This document shows positions 1 to 5,835 of a DNA stretch of 5,835 nt, piece after piece. The stretch spans positions 1-5,835 of the forward strand of contig JAMONI010000338.1 in assembly GCA_027065935.1 (NCBI GenBank). Direction: 5' to 3'. Under the pieces are notes generated by a model that did not search any database, had not been told where the DNA came from, and saw only the letters and a list, made by a program, of their open reading frames with translations. Source of the stretch: Flavobacteriales bacterium. Its GTDB lineage: Bacteria > Bacteroidota > Bacteroidia > Flavobacteriales > Flavobacteriaceae. Made by a program: the position numbers and the translations under genes. Within the stretch, counting starts at the first letter, position 1. Each line of letters starts with the position of its first letter.

Positions 1-315
1 TTCGTTTCCGAATTCGTAAATGTGATTGGTGCACAACGAATTATGGGCCGCTACAGAGAGGCCTATCGAAGGATCGATTTGAGAGATCACATCCACCACC
101 GTAACATATTCCTGATATGAAAATCCGCTTCCTCCGTATTTTTCGGGTACGGTCACACCCATAAAGCCGAGCTTTCCCAATTCTTTGAAGAGTTCGCGAG
201 GAAAAATTTGTTTTTCGTCCCACTCTTTGTAATACGGTAAGATATTTTGCTTTGCAAAATCGCGAATGGCGTCCGCTATATGTTGTTGTTCTTCCGTCGG
301 TTCGAATTGCCACAT
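1..315 (-). CDS. Acyl-CoA dehydrogenase, N-terminal part (3' end beyond left edge)
   Basis: This is the first 105 residues of an acyl-CoA dehydrogenase; the reading frame is open to base 1 and the rest lies outside the window. The family uses FAD to introduce the alpha-beta double bond into acyl-CoA thioesters, passing electrons to electron-transfer flavoprotein, in fatty-acid or branched-chain amino-acid breakdown. The visible part is the all-helical N-terminal domain: a start of the type MWQFEPTEEQ, then LGFMGVTVPEKYGGSGFSY (residues 49-67), the classic N-terminal signature, and SVAAHNSLCTNHIYEFGNE (87-105), which normally precedes the loop to the beta domain. The flavin- and substrate-binding regions and the catalytic glutamate are not visible, so chain-length specificity cannot be assigned. 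The ATG at 315 lies 6 bases after the stop of the HhH gene, implying co-transcription. No Shine-Dalgarno sequence is present. Family assignment is near certain; the exact substrate is unknown. Confidence 0.95.
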   Translation of the reverse strand, partial: MWQFEPTEEQQHIADAIRDFAKQNILPYYKEWDEKQIFPRELFKELGKLGFMGVTVPEKYGGSGFSYQEYVTVVDVISQIDPSIGLSVAAHNSLCTNHIYEFGNE

Positions 316-321
316 GGTAAA

Positions 322-1188
322 TTAATTTAAGCGTAAATATAACACAATTCTTTCGTATTTGTCCCGGGGGAATCCTTCGATTTGTTTTAAATCTTCCAAC
401 GACTTGAATTTGCCTTTCAAACTTCGGTGTTCTACGATTTTTTCCGCCAAATCGAAATCGATATAGGGATTTTTTTGCAATTCCTGCATATCGGCTTTGT
501 TCAGGTTTATGGTAAACTTTACCGGTGCCGGATTTTTTATTTCAAAATGTTGCCATAAGGCTTCATAAGCTTCGGGCGACAATGCATAAATGTCTTTCAG
601 TTGTTCCTTAATCGTAAAGCCCCCGATTTTTTTTCGATAACGGACGATTCGTTTCGATAAAACTTCGCCGATGCCGTACACTTTTTTCAAATCTTCGGCG
701 GTGGCCGTGTTGATATCTTTTTTCCGTATCGGTGGTTTTGACGATGCGTAATTTGGGGCCGAAGGTTTGTTGGTTTCGAAATTCCGGTAAGTAATTTTTA
801 TGTAAGGTTTCAATTTCTCATACAAGCTATCGGAAATGCCGGATATTTCTTTAAAGTGCCGTTTGCTTTTGAACCGTCCGCCCCGGCTCCTGAATGCTCT
901 GATACGTTTCAATGCCGCGGCATCAATGCCCAATACGTAGGCCCGGTAATCGGATATATAATCCGGATTGAACGGATAGATTCGTGGTTTTTGGATGGAA
1001 TCGTATATACGCTCCAGCGAATCCAGTCTTTTGATTTCCACACTGTCGATCTGAAAAGCTACGGGTTGATTGTTTTCATATAAATATCCCGCAAACCGGT
1101 AAGCGCTCCATAACCACAACAACAAACCCGTCCATAATAATCCCGTTCGGTACCGGGCGCCGGGAGTGATGCGGCCGAGCCATGACAT
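322..1188 (-). CDS. Membrane-anchored protein with three helix-hairpin-helix modules (ComEA-like)
   Basis: The protein has 288 residues. One hydrophobic segment (about 16-33) follows an arginine-bearing N-terminus (R6, R12, R14), which predicts a cytoplasmic N-terminus and a periplasmic remainder. A short linker follows, then three similar modules of about 60 residues: 72-131, 158-217 and 227-287. Each has the pattern hydrophobic/Gly hairpin, helix ending in R/H-x-R or YRKK, G-G/K-x-F, then K/E-x-L/F-K-x-I and a second hairpin-like turn. Module 2 carries a canonical GIG hairpin (172-174). HhH motifs bind the DNA backbone without sequence specificity; ComEA-type proteins do this outside the inner membrane during DNA uptake. 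Proteins of this kind are widespread in Bacteroidota and are generally annotated only as HhH-domain proteins, so a role in DNA uptake is inference. The ATG at 1188 lies 3 bases after the symporter stop and the gene ends 6 bases before the acyl-CoA dehydrogenase, so it is the middle gene of a compact block. Confidence 0.9.
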   Translation of the reverse strand: MSWLGRITPGARYRTGLLWTGLLLWLWSAYRFAGYLYENNQPVAFQIDSVEIKRLDSLERIYDSIQKPRIYPFNPDYISDYRAYVLGIDAAALKRIRAFRSRGGRFKSKRHFKEISGISDSLYEKLKPYIKITYRNFETNKPSAPNYASSKPPIRKKDINTATAEDLKKVYGIGEVLSKRIVRYRKKIGGFTIKEQLKDIYALSPEAYEALWQHFEIKNPAPVKFTINLNKADMQELQKNPYIDFDLAEKIVEHRSLKGKFKSLEDLKQIEGFPRDKYERIVLYLRLN

Positions 1189-1191
1189 AGC

Positions 1192-2784
1192 CTATTTTTT
1201 ATGCTTGGATTTGATGGCGTTGAGGTATCTGCGCAGTTCTTCTTTAACTTCGGGCGCCAAGATGATAATTCCTATCATATTGGGAAATACCATGGCAAAT
1301 ATCATGGCGTCGGAAAAATCCAAAACGGAGCCCAATTGCACCGATGCGCCCAAGACCACAAAGAACAAGAACAACAACTTATAAACCAAGTCCATTTTTT
1401 TTCCGCGACCGAAAAGGAACTTCCATCCTTGCAAACCGTAATAGGACCAAGACAACATGGTGCTGAATGCAAACAGTATTACGGCTACGGTCAGAATGAT
1501 GGAAAAATGCGGCAATACCGAATCGAAGGCCCGGGCGGTGAGTTCCACCCCTTCGATTTGTTCGCCGTATTTGAACAAACCGTATTTGATATTGGTGATA
1601 ATAAGCACCAAAGCGGTCATGGTACAAATTAAGACGGTATCGATAAAAGGCTCCAACAAAGCTACGATTCCTTCACTGGCCGGATACTTGGTTTTTACCG
1701 CAGAGTGGGCGATGGCCGCCGACCCCACACCGGCTTCGTTGGAAAAGGTTCCCCTGCGGAATCCCATAATCATCACACCAATAAATCCGCCCAATCCCGC
1801 CTCAGGGGTAAAGGCACCCTTAATAATGAGTGAAATGGCTTCGGGAATCAATTTGTAATGAAAAACCAAGATAATCAATGCGGCTCCTACATACAAAACG
1901 GCCATAAACGGCACTATTTTTTCGGCCACTTTGCCTATGCGCTTGATACCTCCTATGATCACGATGCCGACAAACAGGGCTAATACCATTCCGAAGACGA
2001 TTTTTACATTGGGATTTTGAATGCCGAAAAGTTCTATGAATTGCGCCGTGGCTTGGTTGGCCTGAAACATGTTTCCGCCGCCGAACGAACCGCCCACTAC
2101 CATAACGGCAAAAAATCCGGCCAAAAATCTACCCAAAGTTCCGTGTCCCATTTTGGCCAACCCTTTTTTCAGATAATACATCGGTCCGCCGAAAACCGTT
2201 CCGTCGGGACCTATGTCGCGATATTTTACTCCCAAGGTGCATTCGGTAAATTTGGATGCCATGCCCAATAGTCCGGCCAAAATCATCCAAAAGGTGGCAC
2301 CGGGACCTCCCAAAGCAATGGCAACCGCCACACCCGCAATATTTCCCAAACCGACCGTAGCGGACAAAGCGGCCGAAAGCGCTTGAAAATGTGAAACCTC
2401 TCCGTGATGTTCACCTTCAATTTTAATGGTTTCGGGTATGTCTTCATGAAGGGTCGGTGTGGGATCACCGTAAACGGGCATGGAGTCGTGGTGGTCGAAA
2501 TCGTCGTATTTGCCGGCCACCACTTCCAAGGACGTTTTGAACAGCTTAAACTGAGGCAAACCGAAATATACCGTAAAATACAAACCGCCCAAAATCAAAA
2601 TAATCAACACAAGCGGTACATCCAGCCCGCCCAAGGGGATGGAGTAAAAAATAATGCTTACCCACCAATCCGAAACGGGCTTGAACGATTGATCGATCTT
2701 ATCGGCAAGGGAGGGTTCTTCTTGTGCGTTTAATGAAAAAAATGAAAAAAACAACAAGCTTGCATAAAGTAACTTCCTTATCAT
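1192..2784 (-). CDS. Sodium:alanine/glycine symporter, AGCS family
   Basis: This 530-residue integral membrane protein imports alanine or glycine together with sodium. Family signatures are clear: FQALSAALSATVGLGNIAG (133-151) continuing to GGPGA, GGPMYYLKKGL (199-209), GFRRGTFSNEAGVGSAAIAH (341-360), EPFIDTVLICTMTALVLI (378-395) and STMLSWSYYG (441-450). About eleven hydrophobic segments can be traced after a short signal-like N-terminus (1-21, ending LNAQ). That leader precedes an amphipathic stretch and the first transport helix (about 56-76), and resembles leaders on other Bacteroidota homologues. Between this helix and the GLGN region lies a hydrophilic stretch (about 91-131) rich in His and acidic residues, longer than in many AGCS proteins. 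The family normally has about 450-540 residues, so it looks full length. It is first in its block, with an 80-base upstream gap containing a possible promoter. Substrate choice among alanine, glycine or related amino acids cannot be read from sequence alone. Confidence 0.96.
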   Translation of the reverse strand: MIRKLLYASLLFFSFFSLNAQEEPSLADKIDQSFKPVSDWWVSIIFYSIPLGGLDVPLVLIILILGGLYFTVYFGLPQFKLFKTSLEVVAGKYDDFDHHDSMPVYGDPTPTLHEDIPETIKIEGEHHGEVSHFQALSAALSATVGLGNIAGVAVAIALGGPGATFWMILAGLLGMASKFTECTLGVKYRDIGPDGTVFGGPMYYLKKGLAKMGHGTLGRFLAGFFAVMVVGGSFGGGNMFQANQATAQFIELFGIQNPNVKIVFGMVLALFVGIVIIGGIKRIGKVAEKIVPFMAVLYVGAALIILVFHYKLIPEAISLIIKGAFTPEAGLGGFIGVMIMGFRRGTFSNEAGVGSAAIAHSAVKTKYPASEGIVALLEPFIDTVLICTMTALVLIITNIKYGLFKYGEQIEGVELTARAFDSVLPHFSIILTVAVILFAFSTMLSWSYYGLQGWKFLFGRGKKMDLVYKLLFLFFVVLGASVQLGSVLDFSDAMIFAMVFPNMIGIIILAPEVKEELRRYLNAIKSKHKK

Positions 2785-2808
2785 ACCACTATTTTTAAAA
2801 ACGATTGA

Positions 2809-2841
2809 TAAATATAGAAAAAAAATTATTACTTTTTGAAA
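2809..2841 (-). promoter_or_regulatory. Possible Bacteroidota-type promoter before the symporter gene
   Basis: On the minus strand TATATTTA (2816-2809) matches the Bacteroidota -7 consensus TAnnTTTG at all fixed positions but the last. A weak -33 candidate TTTC (2841-2838, consensus TTTG) lies 21 bases upstream, within the spacing range reported for this promoter class. A start about 5-7 bases downstream would leave a leader of roughly 20 bases before the ATG at 2784. The whole gap is A/T-rich, so chance matches are likely. The best argument is position: this is the only long gap on the strand and it falls where a new block appears to begin. Confidence 0.4.
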
Positions 2842-2864
2842 CCGCCCTTGATTTCGTTACCGGC

Positions 2865-3419
2865 TTATTTCCATTGCCAGGTTTCAATCAGGTGTTTGAC
2901 ATCCGCCTTGAGGTATTCCAAAGGCGGCCGAATACTGTCGTAATTGGGAACGGCTCGAAAATACAACGAACCGGTAACAAAATGGCGACTGCTGTCCGTA
3001 ATGTGAAATTGTAGCGGTGAAGCGGCATTTCCCGTGACATAATTTATCCGGGCATATACACGAGCGCCGGGATTGTTATAATCTTCATAATAAAAATCAT
3101 CGGCTTTTACGGCGTGTTTGTAGGTAAGTTTTTCCGCATCGACGAGTAATTGTTTCAGGTTGTTATGCACGGGCGAATAAGTAAAATGAATGCGCGCTTT
3201 CATATGGGGATAATACAGGTTGAACGTGGAATCGGATGTTATTTCCGTTCGGGCGAAAACGGATTTTTCAAAAACCAAAGGAAATTTTTCGGAAAACATT
3301 TCGTAGGCGTTAGGCGGATATTCCAAGCGTAAATAGGCTTCGGGCTTGGGAGTATAATCTTCCCGTTCACAGGCTAACAAAATGAATATCAATCCGATAA
3401 AACCAAGCAAGTTTCTCAT
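2865..3419 (-). CDS. gldD: Gliding motility lipoprotein GldD
   Basis: GldD is a lipoprotein of the Bacteroidota gliding machinery; in Flavobacterium johnsoniae it is required for gliding and is linked to function of the type IX secretion system. The 184-residue protein starts with a lipoprotein signal: hydrophobic residues 4-16 and the lipobox LLAC, with Cys17 as the expected lipidated residue. Family-typical blocks follow: YTPKP (22-26), LYYPHMKARIHFTYSPVHNNL (68-88), LTYKHAVKADD (98-108), SPLQFHITDS (134-143), GSLYFRAVPNYDS (150-162), and a C-terminal PPLEYLKADVKHLIETW-type helix. Length matches the family (about 180-190). The ATG at 3419 overlaps the gldE stop by 4 bases (ATGA), so translation is probably coupled. 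Residues after Cys17 (EREDY) are acidic, faintly like the lipoprotein export signal of surface lipoproteins in this phylum, but the match is not exact and cell-surface location should not be assumed. Its biochemical activity is not known. Confidence 0.95.
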   Translation of the reverse strand: MRNLLGFIGLIFILLACEREDYTPKPEAYLRLEYPPNAYEMFSEKFPLVFEKSVFARTEITSDSTFNLYYPHMKARIHFTYSPVHNNLKQLLVDAEKLTYKHAVKADDFYYEDYNNPGARVYARINYVTGNAASPLQFHITDSSRHFVTGSLYFRAVPNYDSIRPPLEYLKADVKHLIETWQWK

Positions 3420-4702
3420 TTTTTGACCGGTTTTACCAAGATTTTGTCCAAACGGTTTTTATCGATTTCCTTGATAACGAACTCGAATCCGTCGAAGCGG
3501 ATTTTGTCGTTTATGCGCGGGAAGGTTCCGTTTTGTTCCAAAATAAAGCCGGCCAAGCTTTCCGAAGGTCCTTTGGCTTTTTCAAACAGGTCGATACGTT
3601 CGTCGTCAAGGTCCATATATTTGTAAAAGTCTTTAAGGGGCGTTTTACCTTCAAAAACATAGGTGTGGGCATTCATTTTTTTGAACGGCAGGGTTTCTTT
3701 ATCGTGTTCGTCGCGTATTTCTTCACCCAACACTTCTTCTATAACGTCTTCGAGAGTAACGATGCCCGACGTCCCTCCGTATTCATCCACTACAACGGCC
3801 AAATGCATTCGTTTTTTTTGAAATTCCTTGAGCAAGTCGTCCAATTTGATATTTTCCGGTACAAAGAAAGCCGGACGTACGATTTTCGTCCAATCGAAGT
3901 TATCTTTGTCCAAGTGCGGAATTAAATCTTTGGCAAACAAAATGCCTTTTATATGATCCAAATCGCCGTTGTACACGGGGATCCGGGAAAAACCCTTTTC
4001 TTTGATTTTTTTTACGACCGATTTCAAATCCTCTTCATCCGACAGGGCAAATACATCCAATCTCGGCTTCATGATTTGTTTGGCTTCGGTGTCGCCGAAA
4101 CGTAATATGCCGCTTAATATCCGTTTTTCTTCCTGTGTGGCTTCGTCTTCGGTTATTTCGAGTACTTTGCTTAGATCGTCGCGGGAAAAGAGTTGGTTTT
4201 CCACATTCAGATGTTTTTCCAACCGGTCGGTGATTTTTACCATGGGAATCACGAGGGCCGAAAAAATTTTTTGGAAAAACCGAAGTAGCGGAGCCGTTTT
4301 TCGGGCAAAACCCAAGTCGTTTTTGGTGGCAAACACTTTGGGTAAGATTTCGCCGAAAAACAAAATGACGGCCGTAATCAAAATCACTTCCACAAAGAAA
4401 CGAAGGGTTTCGCTGACTCCGGTCATTAAGCGGGCGGCGATGTAGGATGACAATACCACAATGGTGATATTGATAAAATTGTTGGCTACCAAAATGGTGG
4501 CCAATAGTTTTTGCGGATGTTTGAGTAATTTGTCGATATTTTTACGCTCGCTTGCCGTTTCTTTACCCCGCGGTTTTTCCTTAAGTTGAAAAAACGCCAC
4601 TTCCGATCCTGAAATTAAAGCAGAAAGTATCAGAAGAAATACGATAATCAGAAGATACCAAACAAGATGCCAATCCTGAAGCGGTACGGTATCGCTATCC
4701 AT
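3416..4702 (-). CDS. gldE: Gliding motility-associated protein GldE (CNNM/DUF21, CBS pair, CorC domain)
   Basis: The 428-residue protein has the architecture of the CorC/HlyC or CNNM transporter family. The N-terminal DUF21 membrane domain (about 10-190) has hydrophobic segments near 13-32, 66-91 and 100-120, with SGSEVAFF (31-38) and GEILPKVFA (117-125), motifs shared with CNNM-type magnesium or cobalt efflux proteins. Two CBS domains follow (about 205-265, including IMKPRLDVFAL and GFSRIPVYNG; and 272-330, including MHLAVVVDEYGGTSGIVTLEDVIEE), which in this family bind adenine nucleotides. A C-terminal CorC_HlyC domain spans about 343-427. I call it GldE rather than a generic CorC because it sits between ssb and gldD and overlaps gldD; this order is conserved in gliding Bacteroidota. 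In F. johnsoniae GldE is reported to support GldD function. Whether it transports an ion is unproven. The start is the ATG at 4702, 19 bases after the ssb stop. Confidence 0.93.
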   Translation of the reverse strand: MDSDTVPLQDWHLVWYLLIIVFLLILSALISGSEVAFFQLKEKPRGKETASERKNIDKLLKHPQKLLATILVANNFINITIVVLSSYIAARLMTGVSETLRFFVEVILITAVILFFGEILPKVFATKNDLGFARKTAPLLRFFQKIFSALVIPMVKITDRLEKHLNVENQLFSRDDLSKVLEITEDEATQEEKRILSGILRFGDTEAKQIMKPRLDVFALSDEEDLKSVVKKIKEKGFSRIPVYNGDLDHIKGILFAKDLIPHLDKDNFDWTKIVRPAFFVPENIKLDDLLKEFQKKRMHLAVVVDEYGGTSGIVTLEDVIEEVLGEEIRDEHDKETLPFKKMNAHTYVFEGKTPLKDFYKYMDLDDERIDLFEKAKGPSESLAGFILEQNGTFPRINDKIRFDGFEFVIKEIDKNRLDKILVKPVKK

Positions 4703-4721
4703 GGTTTGAAAGGGTTATTTT

Positions 4722-5162
4722 TTAGAAAGGCAAATCGTCATCCGTATTATCTTCGGAAGAAGAAGGGGTGTCCGGCACGTTTTCCGGGGCCTCGGGCGAT
4801 GCACCGGGTTGGGCGGCTTGACCGGCAGGCTTGGGTGACAGGAAGGTGAACTGTTGGACGTGAATTTCCGTAAAATATCTTTTGTTACCTTCTTTATCGG
4901 TATATTCTCGCGTACGGATTTTTCCTTCGATGTATAATTTGTCTCCTTTTCGTACGTAATTTTTAAAAATTTCCGCCACTTGATTTCTCGCTACGATGTT
5001 GTGCCATTCGGTACGTTCCTGACGTTCACCGTTCCGATCGCGGTAAACTTCCGAAGTGGCCAAAGGAAAACGGGCTACCAAAGATTTGTCGTCGAAATAA
5101 TGCACTTCAACGTCTTTGCCTACGTTACCTATTAAAATTACTTTGTTTAAAGTTCCGTTCAT
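4722..5162 (-). CDS. ssb: Single-stranded DNA-binding protein
   Basis: Ssb coats single-stranded DNA in replication, recombination and repair and recruits partners through its C-terminal tip. From the ATG at 5162 the protein has 146 residues: an OB fold (about 1-108) beginning MNGTLNKVILIGNVGKD, with the conserved RTEWHNIV (49-56, wording ERTEWHNIV), KGDKLYIEGKIRTREY (72-87) and FTEIHVQQFTFL (97-108); a flexible Pro/Ala/Ser-rich linker (109-138); and the acidic tip DDDLPF (141-146), the standard protein-interaction tail. The frame stays open upstream to a TTG at 5192, which would add ten residues (KRKNAYNNY-like, basic and not conserved) and overlap mutY. I reject it because homologues begin with the MNGTLNKV/MAGTLNKV block and because that TTG lies inside the predicted -7 promoter element. 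The gene begins 19 bases after the mutY stop and ends 19 bases before gldE. Confidence 0.97.
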   Translation of the reverse strand: MNGTLNKVILIGNVGKDVEVHYFDDKSLVARFPLATSEVYRDRNGERQERTEWHNIVARNQVAEIFKNYVRKGDKLYIEGKIRTREYTDKEGNKRYFTEIHVQQFTFLSPKPAGQAAQPGASPEAPENVPDTPSSSEDNTDDDLPF

Positions 5163-5181
5163 ATAATTGTTGTAAGCGTTT

Positions 5182-5835
5182 TTACGTTTCAAAGTTAGGT
5201 ATATTTACGAAATCTTCCAAAATCCGCCGCATGACTACCGGAAAAGCCATTGCCCGGATACTTTCCGAATCGAAGTATTGTACATCAGATAATTTGGTCG
5301 TCGTGAGCCAAAAATGCAGGTACAGGTCTTGATGTGTAAGTTTGTGCTTAACGCTTGTTATAAATTGCACTTGATGAGGTTTTAAACGAAATTTTTTTTC
5401 GAAAGTTTGTAAAATTTCTTTTTGGGTCAATTCTTTTTCACTTTCCACCGAAGGAAACTCGTATAATCCGCGCCAAATGTCATCGGCGGTGCGCTTACGG
5501 GCCGAAATGCCTTGCGATGTAATGGAAACGAGATAATGGAAATACCGTTTTCGGGACGGTTTTTTGGCCTTTTTAACCGGCAATTTTTCCGGTTTTCCAG
5601 AAGCGAAAGCCATGCAGTAATTTCGAGCGGGACATTTGGTGCAATCGGGATTTTTGGGCAGGCATTGCAAAGCGCCGAATTCCATGAGGCTTTGGTTGTG
5701 CAGAGCGGGGCGGGAACGGTCTAAAAAAAGGTCTGCCGCTTGTTGAAACAGCTTAATGCCCCGGCTCGAATTGACCGGTTCGCGAATATGGAAAAGCCGA
5801 GCCAACACACGATGCACGTTTCCGTCGGCTACGGC
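5182..5835 (-). CDS. mutY: Adenine DNA glycosylase MutY, C-terminal part (5' end beyond right edge)
   Basis: MutY removes adenine mispaired with 8-oxoguanine and so prevents G:C to T:A transversions. The 217 visible residues are open to the right edge. They begin AVADGNVHRVLARL, containing the catalytic aspartate of the glycosylase domain (Asp4 here, equivalent to E. coli Asp138). HNQSLMEFGALQC then leads into the iron-sulfur loop Cys58-x6-Cys65-x2-Cys68-x5-Cys74, which would hold a 4Fe-4S cluster. After a basic linker (81-97) comes the NUDIX-like C-terminal domain (about 98-212) with WRGLYEFPSVE (121-131) and the 8-oxoguanine-recognition loop KHKLTHQ (163-169), where E. coli has FSH. A GTG at 5817 could be mistaken for a start, but it encodes the valine of DGNV, so the real start is outside the window. 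The roughly 140 N-terminal residues with the HhH and other catalytic residues are not visible. Confidence 0.97.
   Translation of the reverse strand, partial: AVADGNVHRVLARLFHIREPVNSSRGIKLFQQAADLFLDRSRPALHNQSLMEFGALQCLPKNPDCTKCPARNYCMAFASGKPEKLPVKKAKKPSRKRYFHYLVSITSQGISARKRTADDIWRGLYEFPSVESEKELTQKEILQTFEKKFRLKPHQVQFITSVKHKLTHQDLYLHFWLTTTKLSDVQYFDSESIRAMAFPVVMRRILEDFVNIPNFET
5190..5221 (-). promoter_or_regulatory. Bacteroidota-type promoter for ssb-gldE-gldD, inside the 3' end of mutY
   Basis: Minus-strand TTTG (5221-5218) and TAACTTTG (5197-5190) match the Bacteroidota -33 (TTTG/TTG) and -7 (TAnnTTTG) consensus exactly, with a 20-base spacer inside the reported range. The spacer is A/T-rich near its 3' half. 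A transcript starting about 5-7 bases after the -7 box would begin near 5183-5186, close to the mutY stop codon, and would give ssb a leader of about 22-25 bases. The promoter would let ssb, gldE and gldD be expressed independently of mutY. The match is by eye; no transcription start has been measured. Confidence 0.7.

Noticed and set aside
41..313. Minus-strand 90-residue open frame overlapping the acyl-CoA dehydrogenase start
   Set aside because: The product is arginine-rich with no recognisable domain, and another frame over the same bases encodes a clear acyl-CoA dehydrogenase N-terminus.
334..341. TATATTTA on the minus strand as a promoter before the acyl-CoA dehydrogenase
   Set aside because: It falls in the last codons of the HhH gene with no -33 TTTG or TTG at suitable spacing, and the 6-base intergenic gap already implies co-transcription.
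2838..2855. Small hairpin after gldD (6-base stem with one G-T pair, 6-base loop) as a terminator
   Set aside because: The stem is short and A/T-rich, and the minus-strand T run begins about a dozen bases after it rather than directly at its foot. It also overlaps the weak -33 candidate of the symporter promoter.
3969..4445. Plus-strand 158-residue open frame antisense to gldE
   Set aside because: It is a low-complexity Ser/Arg/Lys-rich shadow of the gldE codons with no start signal or domain. The plus-strand frames at 1201-1632, 1457-1858 and 3533-3925 were rejected for the same reason.
5163..5192. Extended ssb start at a TTG codon, adding ten residues
   Set aside because: The TTG is part of the -7 promoter element, the added residues are not seen in Ssb homologues, and the ATG at 5162 begins exactly at the conserved MNGTLNKVILIGN block.
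5182..5817. Short complete gene starting at GTG 5817
   Set aside because: The GTG encodes the valine of the MutY DGNV motif and the frame is open beyond it, so this is the interior of mutY.
1..5835. CRISPR array, insertion sequence, phage, toxin-antitoxin, tRNA/rRNA or riboswitch
   Set aside because: No direct repeats with spacers, terminal inverted repeats, transposase or integrase motifs, or tRNA-like folds were seen. The coding density leaves at most 80 non-coding bases in a row.

Overview
The window is ordinary chromosomal sequence from a member of the phylum Bacteroidota, most likely Flavobacteriia or a close relative. The main evidence is a neighbourhood seen only in that phylum: mutY, ssb, gldE and gldD, in that transcriptional order, with GldD and GldE recognisable from their protein sequences. 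Supporting signs are the absence of Shine-Dalgarno sequences before every start codon, A/T-rich translation starts, a promoter of the Bacteroidota type (TTTG, 20-base spacer, TAnnTTTG), and GC content in the low-to-mid 40s per cent by eye.

All seven genes lie on the minus strand, so transcription runs from the right edge to the left. From right to left: the C-terminal part of the adenine DNA glycosylase MutY (cut by the right edge); the single-stranded-DNA-binding protein Ssb; GldE, a CNNM/CBS/CorC-type membrane protein; GldD, the gliding-motility lipoprotein, overlapping gldE by 4 bases; an 80-base spacer with a possible second promoter; an AGCS-family sodium:alanine/glycine symporter; a membrane-anchored protein with three helix-hairpin-helix (HhH) modules; and the N-terminal 105 residues of an acyl-CoA dehydrogenase (cut by the left edge). 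No intergenic gap exceeds 80 bases.

There appear to be two transcriptional blocks. Block one is ssb-gldE-gldD, driven at least partly by a well-formed promoter inside the 3' end of mutY. GldD and GldE belong to the gliding/type IX secretion machinery, and their linkage to mutY and ssb is a long-standing genomic association rather than an obvious pathway. Block two is symporter-HhH protein-acyl-CoA dehydrogenase, with gaps of 3 and 6 bases; its members share no evident pathway.

I found no mobile element, CRISPR array, tRNA, rRNA, riboswitch, attachment site or phage gene, and nothing that looks like a new biological system. The points most worth a second look are the promoter that decides the ssb start, the three-fold HhH repeat with only one intact canonical hairpin, and a histidine/aspartate-rich insert in the symporter.
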